Shown here in pieces: positions 1 to 8,940 of a DNA stretch of 21,974 nucleotides. A program made the position numbers and the translations under genes. Positions within the stretch are counted from its first letter, which is position 1. Each line of letters opens with the position of its first letter. The DNA is from Paraglomus occultum (lineage: Eukaryota > Glomeromycota > Glomeromycetes > Paraglomerales > Paraglomeraceae). The notes under the pieces were generated by a model. The model had not been told where the DNA came from, searched no databases, and worked only from the letters and a program-made list of their open reading frames with translations. The stretch is taken from positions 1-21,974 of the forward strand of contig CAJVPJ010000553.1 in NCBI GenBank assembly GCA_910592205.1, read 5' to 3'.

Positions 1-95
1 TATATTGAAAATTTTCGATATAGTAAATTCTTTGATATAGTAAAGAAAAGTCCCTATCCCGTCAACTTGACTATATCGGAGTTTGACTGTAGTAC
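1..95. mobile_element. Possible decayed end of a pogo/Tigger-like DNA transposon
   Basis: The first 95 bases hold two copies of GATATAGTAAA (from about 18 and 37). Facing them is an inverted ACTATATCGGAG block near 70, followed by a TTTGACTGTA end. Clustered direct and inverted GATATAG/CTATATC motifs are typical of the subterminal repeats of pogo/Tigger (CENP-B-like DDE) elements. That assignment is from memory of such ends, not from a transposase, and no transposase is visible here. The element would lie mostly outside the window on the left. It could also be an unrelated AT-rich repeat. Confidence 0.3.
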
Positions 96-140
96 TAGAT
101 GTTTAATTTAATCACTTTGCCTTAATATTAACATGTTGCG

Positions 141-420
141 GGAAACAAGTGTCACAAGACGATACACCAGGTATGAAACAAAGCAAAAGCAAAAGCGAAA
201 AACTAGAAAAATACATTTTAGAGCAATTACAAACTACTTATAATGGTACGGATGAAATCAGCAAAATTTAAAATTACTCGTGTAGGGAAAAAGCTGATAT
301 TATTCACACTATTCACAAAGATAACCAACAATTATTATACAGTATATCTGTCTGTGTAGTGCCGGAAGCCGTTCTCCCGAAAATGCAGAATTCGCTTATT
401 ATATTTAATGAATTTGATTT
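141..420 (+). repeat. Left copy of a decayed direct repeat beside the broken LRR gene
   Basis: Three blocks reappear in the same order and orientation at 2350-2554. The GGAAACAA block at 141-165 matches 2350-2374 at about four of five positions. A short ACAAAGATAA block lies near 313 and 2478. The strongest match is 366-420 against 2506-2554, sharing GAAGCC-TTCTCCCGAAA and GCAGAATTCG. The spacing is shorter in the right copy, so it has lost sequence. A 32-codon open stretch (173-271) with a Lys/Ser/Glu-rich start lies inside. I do not recognise it and do not call it a gene. The last block abuts the end of LRR homology in the minus-strand pseudogene. Confidence 0.4.
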
Positions 421-1938
421 TAAAGCATTTGCCAAAGCTGTTGCTCCTGTATTCCCAATCTGATTATGATCAAGATTCAAAGAAGTCAGAAATGAATATT
501 CTAAAGCTTTTGCCAAAACTGTTGCTCCTGTACCGCCAATCTGATTATGATCAAGATTCAAAGATTTCAAAGATAAATTGATTCTAAAGCTTTTGCCAAA
601 GCTGTTGCTCCTGTATCCCCAATCTGATTATGACCAAGATTCAAAGATTTCAAAGATGTCAAAGATGAGTTTGATTCTAAAGCTATTGCCAAAGCCATTG
701 CTTTTTTATCTCCAATCAGATTGTGACCAAGATTCAAAGAAGTCAAAGATGATTTTGATTCTAAAGTTTTTTCCAAAGCTGTTACTCCCATTTCTCCAAT
801 CAAATTGTTATCAAGATTTAATGATATTGTGAAGAAATTTGATTTTAAAGCTGTTGCCAAAGCCATTGCTCCTGTTTCTCCAATCAAATTGTAATCAAGA
901 TTCAAAGAAGTCAGAAATGAATATTCTAAAGCTTTTGCCAAAGCTGTTGCTCCTGCATCTCCAATATAATTATTTCCAAGATTCAAATAAGCAATGGAAG
1001 AACTTGATTCTAAAACTTTTGCCAAAGCTGTTACTCCTTTATCTCCAATTAAATTGTTATCAAGATTCAAAGAAGTCAGAAATGAATATTCTAAAGCTTT
1101 TGCCAAAGCTATTGCTCCTGTATCTCCAATATGAGTATTGTCAAGATTCAAAAAAGTTAAAGATGAATTGGATTCTAAAGTTTTTGCCAAAGCTGTTGCT
1201 CCTGTTTCTCCAATATTATTACACTGAAGATTCAAAAAAGTCAGAGATGTATTTGATTCTAAAGCTTTTGCCAAAGCCATTACTCCTTTATATTTATCTC
1301 CAATTTTATTATACTGAAAATTCAAAGAAGTCAAGGATAAATTTGATTCTATAGCTTTTGCCAAAGCTATTGCTCCCGTTTCTCCAATATAATTATGCCC
1401 AAGATTCAAAAAAGTCAAGGATAAATTTGATTCTAAAGCTTTTGCCAAAGCTATTGCTCCTGTTTCTCCAATCAAATTGTTACCAAGATTTAAAGAAGTC
1501 AAGGATGAATTTGATTTTAAAGCTTTTGCCAAAGCCATTGTTCCTGTTTCTCCAACCAAATTGTGATCAAGATTCAGAGAAGTCAAGGATGAATTTGACT
1601 CTAATGCTTTTGCTAAAGTCATTGCTCCTTTATCTCCAATTTTATTGTATTGAAAATTCAAAAAAGTCTGTGATTCTAATGCCAAAACTACTAATTGTGC
1701 GTCTCCAGTCCAATTACTATTGAGATTTAAAGAATTAAGTTGGTCTTTTTCCATAGTTAACATATTGATATGTGGATTAAGCTTATTATTATGGTACGTG
1801 CCTATCACCATTCTTGATGCCAATGTATTGTTTGGTTCATATTCCAAAGATTTAGTAAAATACCTCAAAGCATTGTCATATTGACCAAGCCCCACTATTT
1901 CTCAATTCAAGTGCATCAGTAGTACTAAACCCAGCCAT
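313..1938 (-). pseudogene. Broken TPR-LRR paralogue with two frameshifts
   Basis: This is the minus-strand relative of the intact-looking genes at 8941 and 13312. The start is the ATG at 1938-1936, in the context TTAAACAATG shared by all three. It opens MAGFSTTDALELRNSGA, matching the TPR start of the other two. Compared with the gene at 8941, 14 nt are then missing after AGTGGGG, which brings a stop at 1878-1876 after 20 codons. In the next frame the TPR end (GQYDNALRYFTKSLEYEPN) and about 14 LRR units run from about 1895 to 567. A 1-nt loss near 578 then gives ALESIYL and a stop. Two more LRR units continue in a third frame to about 410, after which reading enters a non-LRR repeat and ends at 313. 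Units follow L-x-x-L-N-L-x-x-N-x-I-G; some are 27 residues (ALEYSF) and two carry 2-residue insertions. No GTPase domain follows. A shortened protein from an internal ATG, or assembly error, remains possible. Confidence 0.8.
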
Positions 1939-2075
1939 TGTTTAACAACAACTGATAATAATAAGTATAAGTATTCAAGTTGATGGGCGACGGGCGGTAA
2001 CTCTACATTTTTGCTCAATAGATCGAAATGTGATTGGTCGGTCATTAATAATTTTCCTGTTGAATATAATAAAAA
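1939..2075 (-). promoter_or_regulatory. Leader/promoter-proximal block shared with the 13312 gene
   Basis: Read on the minus strand, the roughly 135 bases before the pseudogene start align with the 100 bases before the 13312 gene. Shared pieces include GGAAA-TT-T-AATGA, CCAAT-ACATTTC, GAGCAAA, a TACTTA block and the final TTGTTAAACAATG. This shows that the duplication forming the paralogues included 5' flank. An upstream ATG at 2045-2043 opens 47 codons that overlap the main start and end at 1902. The 13312 copy has a related upstream ATG. No TATA box was assigned. Confidence 0.5.
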
Positions 2076-3351
2076 CTTGCACAATGGTATGTGAGACATT
2101 AATCGTAATTATCTGATAATGTTCATCGACTGCGCGAGAGATTCTAGCGTAGGCATCATGACGTAAAGGGGGTCAGAAAAAGATGGCGTTGGCGCGAAAA
2201 AAGACATTGTGGAACGCAGAGGTGAGATGAAGACATAAAGAAGGGAGTTTAGGGAGGAATATTTGCGATTAGACAAACCAATATTGTAACTACCTTCAAA
2301 GTTTATTGTTTAGTCTTGCCTGCCCTGTGTATTAGTCACTTTTGATGCTGGAAACAAATATCGCCAAACGATATCGAACAAAAATTGAAAATCGTCAAGT
2401 AAAACACCGCAGAATTTGATTTCACGGTTATAATTCTGAAGGATATTGACAGTTCGGTCGAGCGTGAATGAGTCAGTACAAAGATAAAAGGCAGAACCAG
2501 CAAAGAAGCCATTCTCCCGAAATAGTGCAGAATTCGTTTACTATAATTTGATTTCGCACGAATTAAAAATTTTAACCCTCTAGGAAAGCTACATTTAAAT
2601 TTACCTAATTACACTTTCTAGTTTCACTTTCAACTTTAATTCAATGCATAACCAGCCAATCAAGGTTCGCCATAGACGTTGAAACAACTTGCAAGCATAA
2701 AAGACTCGTGAATGATTGCCAAAAAAAAATACGATTTATTAAGTCCAGTAAGCGCTATTACTACGTTTGCAATTATCTTACAGATCATACAAGCGATAAC
2801 CCATAAAAAGTGATAAAGTTCAACTATCGGGTAGAGTTATGCTCTCAGAAAAGCAGAAAGAACGATGTTGAGAGATAAAATTATGTACAGCATTACAAAG
2901 TAACTAATCGATGGGGAGGGGTGTTGCATATACAAGAATAGGGGGAAAAGTGAAGGAAATGGGGAAAAAGAGAGAGGAATAGATATGAATATAAAATATA
3001 CATCTTTGAAATAATATTAAGTATTGGTCGCGGCAGTCAAGTATTTTAGACAATGGGGGGAACGTGTCCTGGATGTGAATGAAAATAAGAAGATAATGTG
3101 TGAAAAATAAAGTAATACGTATAAGGAGATTATACTCGTAGACTGCAAGACGAGTCGTCATGAGTGTTTGAGAAATAGCGCTTGACTTATTAAGATAGAG
3201 CTGCAGAACCCGAATAACCCAAAAGTGTCCTCCTTAAACACATCTCAAAAAAATCTAGTAACTATCACATTGAAGTCCTTACTGATTCTATTATTAAGCT
3301 TTCTTACGTCATCTTTTTTTCATTTGACTTTCGTTATTCCGATCACACATT
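2076..3351. other. Intergenic stretch, no gene supported
   Basis: This lies between the 5' side of the broken LRR gene and the 3' end of the F-box gene. Apart from the right copy of the direct repeat at 2350-2554, I recognise nothing coding. The strip at about 2910-3000 is strongly purine-rich on the plus strand with several runs of four or five G. It is probably part of the pyrimidine-rich 3' side of the F-box gene. The 85-codon minus-strand open frame at 2904-3161 is low-complexity and resembles no family I know. No AATAAA signal for the F-box gene was found close to its stop. Confidence 0.5.
2350..2554 (+). repeat. Right copy of the decayed direct repeat beside the broken LRR gene
   Basis: This is the partner of 141-420, about 2.1-2.2 kb away and in the same orientation. 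The best block, 2506-2554, shares GAAGCC-TTCTCCCGAAA, GCAGAATTCG and AATTTGATTT with 366-420. An ACAAAGATAA block and a GGAAACAA block precede it in the same order. Two direct copies either side of a broken gene could be the footprint of an insertion or a local duplication. The sequence does not say which. Confidence 0.4.
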
Positions 3352-5249
3352 TTACAATATAGTACATCTCCCAAAACCACCCCACCTCGAAACTGCATTT
3401 GCATTTCCGTTCGCATTTGCATTCCCTCTTGCCCCAAGTCCGTTGGCCGCCGGCAATCTTATTCTAATAAATTCATTCCTTCCTCCAAACGGTCTTAGCA
3501 ATCTTCTGGGAAGCCACGTTTGTCCGTTTGCATTCCTCCTACTATCCTCTTCCTCGTCGTCGGCATTGCTCGCCTGCCAAGAGTAGTAGCCTTTGACTTT
3601 AAGGATTACTCCGGCACCACTCACTTTCCGTATTGCATCCTTTACGGCGGATACTGTTATATTCCTGCAGTCGAATATTTCCACTTGCACATTCCTATTT
3701 CGTTTACTTCCATCTCGGGTAAGAATAGTAGTCAGATTGCTTAGAATAGCATCGGTGAGTAGTTGACAGTGGTCTAGGTCGATATGGGAAAGATAAGGGC
3801 ATGATCTGAAGAGGTCAATTACACCCTCGTCTGTTATTTGTTCGCAATAGCTTAGACAGCATATTTTGAGGTTAGGGAGGTTCGATGCGAAAGAATGTAG
3901 TGTGCGGTCTGTGATAGAGAGAATGTCTTCTAGATCGAGTGCTTCGATCTTTGTACATGCCTGAGATAAACGGATAAGACCTTCTTCGGCTAGGGACGAG
4001 CAGCTGTGGAGTTGGAGGTGCGTCAACTGTGGACAACGTTCAGAAAGTTCATCCAGCGCAACGTCGGTGAGATTGTGGTTGTTTGACAGATTGAGGTGAG
4101 TCAACGGCGGCGGGTCGTGTTCAGGATATTGAGAATCACCACGAAGAAGGGCGGTAATGTGCGAGTCGGTTAAAGTGGGACATGCATCAAGTGATAACAC
4201 TCTCAGATTCTTTAACATTCCAATCTTTGCCAAGGCCGTCTCGTTCAACTTGGGTAACCCATTAATCTTCAGATTAATCAGCTCTGTACATCCATCGACT
4301 AGAGCCTCTATTCCTTGCGAGTTTATGTATTGACACCAGCTGAGATTTACTTTTTTGAGTTTGCGACAGTGCTTGCCCAGTATTTCGCAATGCGGGTTGA
4401 TAATGAAGAGCAAACCGGACAGATCGAGGTTTTCCAAATTATTCAGTTTGCTGAGAATGTCTGCTATCGAAGCGCTATCGAGAGATCTGCAGCCTGAGAG
4501 ATGGAGGGATTGGATGTTTGGACAAAAGGTGGATATTCCATAGACGTTCAACGATTTTAACTGTATGCAACCACTGAAAAAGAGTAAATATTATTGATTA
4601 GAATTAATACTATGACATTAGCGTGCAATATGAATAATATAATGATACATAACACATTGTATATAAAAAATACTCATGCTTGCGTAATACTAGTTCGCAT
4701 TGATCAGTGCATAAGCATATGGTCAGTCATCTTTTCTTTTTTTCAACCGCACTGAAAAACTTACCGAAGATTCAGCACCTTGAGAAAGCTTCCAGCTGAC
4801 ACGATCAATTTTACTAATTGTTTTGCAGCAATTTCTTGATAAAAAGGCCGTGCATCAATGACTGACCATAGTGATCCGTCGAAAGCTAGCCGATACCATG
4901 ATCGATTAACCTAGGGAAAACAAGTAATCAGCCCATGCTACAAGGTATACAAATTTTGGTTCGGCAAGGCCGTGTTCTATAAAGGATTGCGTAGACCACA
5001 TGTTCCCTCGAACCACCATAATGCAATACTCACCCTTGATATTCGAACGAGCTCTACATCGCTCAAGTATTTGAAAATCCTTGTTTTCACTTCCAAGGGC
5101 ATAAGATCCAGATAACATTTCCCTAACTGTTTTCCCTTTCCGTCATTCTCAATGTTCCTTAACTCTGCCTCGTCTGCAAAATGAACGCCAGAATCCTTTC
5201 TCTCAGGCGTAGATATTTGTCTATCGTGAGCTATAGACATCTCTAACAT
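3352..5249 (-). CDS. F-box/LRR (FBXL-type) ubiquitin ligase adaptor with C-terminal CaaX box
   Basis: Three exons on the minus strand: 5249-5034, 4910-4765 and 4573-3352. The introns are 5033-4911 (GTGAGT...CCCTAG) and 4764-4574 (GTAAGT...TTTCAG). The joins restore ISR-VNRSWYRLAFDG and VLNLR-GCIQLKSLNV in frame, giving about 527 residues. An F-box starts near residue 49 (LMPLEVKTRIFKYLSDVELV) and runs on through the SWYRLAFDGSLW segment. About ten cysteine-containing (AMN1/Grr1-type) LRRs follow, with motifs such as LNLSNNHNLTDVALDEL and CEQITDEGVIDLF. Then come an acidic DDEEED patch, an Asn/Ala/Gly-rich linker and the ending RCTIL. F-box/LRR proteins bind Skp1 and choose substrates for SCF ubiquitin ligases. 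CTIL fits a CaaX box with terminal Leu, expected to be geranylgeranylated, as known for mammalian FBXL2 (CVIL), so membrane placement is likely. The start is uncertain: 5249 is the first in-frame ATG, but the frame stays open to an AG at about 5312, so an upstream exon may exist. Confidence 0.88.
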
Positions 5250-5312
5250 CGACAGCAGGGATATTGATCCGTCGGGACTGTGCGTTTGAGAGTGACTGTC
5301 CGGCAATTTCTA

Positions 5313-7055
5313 TAATGCTTTTCACTAAAGTAATAAGCGAAAAAGGAAACAGGGAATTTTTTTCCCCGATGGTTATGTAAATAATTAGTCATGTTACTAT
5401 GGCTAAGCTGATTGTTATTATGCTTGACATTATAACGTGTTTCGTGAATGCGAATAAAAAGCTAATAGGTCAATGGATCAGTCGGGGTACGACATAATAT
5501 GGACTAGGTATGTTTGACTTTTTGCAATGTCGGGTAAACGGAAGCGACTAATTTGTTAAACTGCATAGTCACCTCGTAGGGGTAGCGTTGTGGGAAACCC
5601 GAATGTACTGCAGGGGATATTGGCGTGAAGATTGGAAGCGTAGATGGACGCGGCTTTCAAGTGGTGGTTTATTAACAGAGTCCACTAGGACGTGTATTTG
5701 TGTTTATTGCCAAAGTAGAGTAAGGTGTAGAAAAATATAAGCGATAGATACATCCAGGGGCGGGAAAAGAGCGAGAATGTAGTCAGTATTAAAGTCAAGG
5801 GAATATTTAAGGGGGGGATTGTGTTTATTCATTATAATGGGTTAAGTTTATTAAGATTAGCATTGGTCGAATATGATCTGATGATGGGATTTCAGATGAT
5901 CGAATGGACTGTATAAAAAAGAATTGGCTTTAAAAATAGACAGAACAGCAATCAAACTTTTATTGCCAAAATTCTTATCATGTGATTTTGAATAGATCGC
6001 AAGATATGATATGTGTGTGTTAATAAACAAAAAGTGCCTGGGGTAAACACACAAGGCTCAAATACGTAAATAACTTACGCCTCAGCATGTTGTTACCTGT
6101 ACAAATACGGTCACACTTTAACACTATGACTCATCATTGCTTGGGCGACGCCAAACTAAATTTTTTGACACCTAAAATTCATCCGTTATTTCTAAACGAA
6201 ATGATCATGTGATGTTACAAGACGGGAGATCGGCATTCAGCTGATTGTGCATTTTTGCAACTGTTACTATCTGCGATGCGATGCTAATTGAGCAATATGT
6301 TGACGATTGGTGTTTGTTGAGGTACCTCACGTACTTAAGACTGAATGCGTCTCTTATTTCTTATTGGTAACAGCATAAGCTGTCCCAAAAGCTTGATTTT
6401 GAAATCGGTAAAGGAATCGTTTAATTCGTTTCGACTGTTCTTGATAAATTTTGCATAATAGGGTTAACTTTATGGTTTATGCTTGCTAGGTATAGAGTCA
6501 ATGACAATGGGGTCGGTTAACCTCTTTTTTATTATCGTACGTGAAAATTGTATTTGATGCAATATTATCGTGGTATACTAAATATATCGTTACACTATTA
6601 GTATAAGGTACCATTCTTACAGTTTACACACAAGTACTAGGGATTATGTTACATTAATACGTCACCTGATGGATTTCGTACCACAATCGAGTTCCATCAC
6701 AAAAGGTTTTGCGCAACAACAATGATGTGAGACGAAAATAAAATAAAAAGATTCGGTCTTTACATACCTGTAGAGCCCGCTTGTTATTTGTCGACCTTGA
6801 GATAGGCTTCACCGAAACAGGTTCTGACTTGCACGTGGTACGCTTGTACAATGAATTGGCGTTTAACTTTATTAATATTAATTTGTGTTCCATTTACTAT
6901 TGTTTACTAGTATATTCTACAACTAATAAGTCCAAGTTGTATGCAGAGATGATCTCATTTAGCATCATTCTGCATGTCTTTATAGGTAGTAGAAACAACT
7001 TAAACCTGTTTTCTACTTGACAAAGAAGTGCGAAAGCCAGCATAGTCTACTCATT
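5313..7055. other. Intergenic stretch, no gene supported
   Basis: This stretch between the F-box gene and the duplicated block is AT-rich. Its open frames are short (60-80 codons), lack family motifs and in part use non-ATG starts. On the minus strand a donor-like CTACAG/GTATGT near 6770 follows a Ser/Lys-rich open frame, but I found no convincing partner exon. The part next to 5313 may hold the 5' leader or first exon of the F-box gene. Confidence 0.4.
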
Positions 7056-8393
7056 TTCATGCGGGTTGAACAACATGCAGTGACGGTTCATGCTAATCTT
7101 TTGCCTTCACATTTCTTCGCATGGCTTTTTTTTTTTTAGGAAAATAACAAAGGCTCGCGAAATGGCATTGTCCCGCTCGGCCACTCTGTGTTACCTAAGT
7201 ACGAGGCAAATTTAATTGTTACTTGGTATTTTCCCAACCCCTTTTTAGTTAATTCTGTTCTTCTACCTAAATATTTGGTGACTACCAAGGCATTATACGA
7301 AACGTTCACATTGCCTAGATTACCTCAACCAACGGATTATCGACAATCACCAATACCATTGGCATTCACGTTGGTACTATTAACAAGAATGCAATCATCC
7401 TATTCACACGAACTATGCAACATGCCGAATTAGGACTGAGTGTTTATCGCAATGCGAAATAACGTTGTTGTTAATAGATGGTTGATGATGTGAAAGTAAT
7501 CCTACAACATCCGGATAATAACGTCACTGCATTGCTATAGATAATAATTCAAATGCCCACGTTTTCTGATCATATTAATACAAGCGCACACACTTGACGT
7601 GCACTATACAATACGTGCTCTATCACGATTCCAAGAACAAAATCTGGCGATCTGCCGCATATTTCATGGGGTGGTGTTAACACGAGTTTATTAATAAAGC
7701 TAATTCTAAATCTATTGGTTTATGATAAAATCTGGTTCGGTTATAGCCGAGGCCGCAATTTGCATCCTGTTTAAGAAATTGCTTTAACCATTTGTAAATG
7801 TCTTGACAAAATAATCGAACTTTTATTACGTAAACTCTCATGAATAAGATCCTATCATAGCTAAGAAGCGGTAATGTTGCAGAATAACTTTCCCTCATCA
7901 ATCACTTGATTCTCGTCATATACTACTTCTAATACTATAATTATATGTAAAATATAGATAAGGCGAACAATTTTACATGACAAGTTTATTTGGCATTGTT
8001 TTGAGGCCGCATCTCATGGACAAATGTCGAAGGGTGTAGCTCTGCATTTAAATATGCGAATATTTTATTAATAGGAAACTGAAAATCAATATCAAGAATT
8101 AAAGTCACGCAATTAGATACGAAGCATTCACTCCAGTTAATCTTAGACAATATATGGTTCTCTTTAAGATCTTTCGGGTGGAACACCAGGTTGATGTTCA
8201 ATGTTCGATGTTGCGTCCATCGTTGTAAACATTTTAGACAGAATTTGGGCCGGAGCTCATTATTTCCGACTATACGGTGCGTGGTTGGAATGTTTAGGTT
8301 AACTGAAAGTGATATTCCCATACTATATAAAATTGATGTTATCAATTATAGAAAGTTATCGGTTATAATATGAATACTTTGTATTTGTACTTG

Positions 8394-8442
8394 GAGACTA
8401 TGTGAATCTTTTATCGATAGCTAACTATGTAGACATAGTCTC
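8394..8442. repeat. Hairpin with 10-bp perfect arms, kept in both duplicate copies
   Basis: GAGACTATGT at 8394-8403 faces ACATAGTCTC at 8433-8442 across a 29-nt loop. The same arms and loop length occur at 12663-12711. Most of the loop has diverged, while the arms and the TATGTAG just before the right arm are unchanged. It lies about 500 bases before the start codon. It might be a protein-binding site, an RNA structure or a small-element footprint; its function is unknown. Confidence 0.55.
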
Positions 8443-8884
8443 TACTTGTTGAACAGTTTCTAATCGAACGCAAGAGTAATCGTCGGAACTCGCATAACGA
8501 GTAATTATTGCAAATCATCCGAGAATGAATATATTAATTTTTGATTTGAAGAATTTTATTAAGAAGGTGCATAAAATCACGAGAAATTATTTCCAATTGT
8601 AGCACACGCACACGCCCTTTTTCATAATTAATTAGAAAGGCATTTTACACTTTCATCATATTGTTGCAATTTGGGCCAATTATTTGATATTCATAATTCT
8701 ATATTTATATTCCTTTGCGTGGCTCATAATTTTTAGTTAAAACGCTTAGATTTGGCGCTGAATATTAATGGGTCATATTGAAGGAAATCATATTAGTTGC
8801 ATGTTAGAAGTTGACTACAAGTAAATGTAATGACGTACTTCATCAATCAACCCTGATACGGTGAAGATCGTCGTCTGATCTCGA

Positions 8885-8940
8885 TCATTTACATTATCTT
8901 CGTCAACTTGATATTAAGTACTTATGCTCATTGTTAAACA
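8885..8940 (+). promoter_or_regulatory. Shortened leader block before the 8941 gene
   Basis: The last bases before the start keep the family pattern (TTTACATT, TTCGTCAACTTGAT, AAGTACTTATGCTCATTGTTA). Relative to the 13312 gene, an internal piece between TTACATT and TTCG is missing. That piece includes the GAGCAAA block and most of the upstream small open frame. The start context TTGTTAAACAATG is identical in all three paralogues, which fixes the start codon. Confidence 0.45.

Larger units (their letters stand above)
7056..8940 (+). repeat. Segmental duplication, 5' flank copy A (before the 8941 gene)
   Basis: This block aligns along its length, with many small gaps, to 11252-13311. Clear anchors are GGCTCGCGAAA with CCACTCTGTGTTACC (7150-7200 vs 11350-11385), CAACCCCTTTTTAGTTAATT (about 7235 vs 11424) and TTACGTAAACTCTCATGAA (about 7826 vs 12059). 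Others are GCTCATTATTTCCGACTATA (about 8255 vs 12520) and TATTTGATATTCATAATT (about 8680 vs 12975). Each copy sits directly upstream of one TPR-LRR gene, so the duplicated unit is flank plus gene. Open frames inside, such as 7188-7433, are not kept open between copies, so I treat the block as non-coding. The left edge is approximate. Confidence 0.85.

Noticed and set aside
578-1723. Long plus-strand open frames rich in Leu, Lys and Pro (KLLPKLLLLYLQ type), and similar minus-strand ones at 9329-9616, 9893-10540, 10574-10984 and 13790-14023
   Set aside because: These are antisense shadows of the LRR arrays. The 84-nt unit has no stop in that antisense frame, so the periodic frame is automatic. 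There is no start context or family match.
1895-1895. GTG or TTG start codons for several frames (also at 570, 4551, 5306 and 18279)
   Set aside because: In a eukaryotic nuclear gene these are unlikely starts. ATG starts, exon joins or frameshifts explain each case better.
1902-2099. 65-codon minus-strand open frame overlapping the pseudogene start
   Set aside because: It mostly covers the shared leader and reads the start of the TPR-LRR gene in a wrong frame. Only the inner ATG at 2045 is of interest, as an upstream open frame.
2904-3161. 85-codon minus-strand open frame
   Set aside because: Low-complexity hydrophobic translation of a purine-rich strip, without family features; probably 3' flank of the F-box gene.
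3352-4573. F-box gene LRRs as another member of the TPR-LRR family
   Set aside because: Its repeats are the 26-residue cysteine-containing type (Grr1/AMN1) with varied sequence. They share no DNA or start context with the three TPR-LRR loci.
6654-7020. Open frames on both strands with a donor-like CTACAG/GTATGT on the minus strand
   Set aside because: No partner exon in a consistent phase and no family motif could be found.
7188-7433. Open frame in flank copy A, and the frame from ATG 11349 in copy B, as a conserved small gene
   Set aside because: The matching DNA is read in different frames and has small frame-breaking indels between copies, so there is no sign of protein-level constraint.
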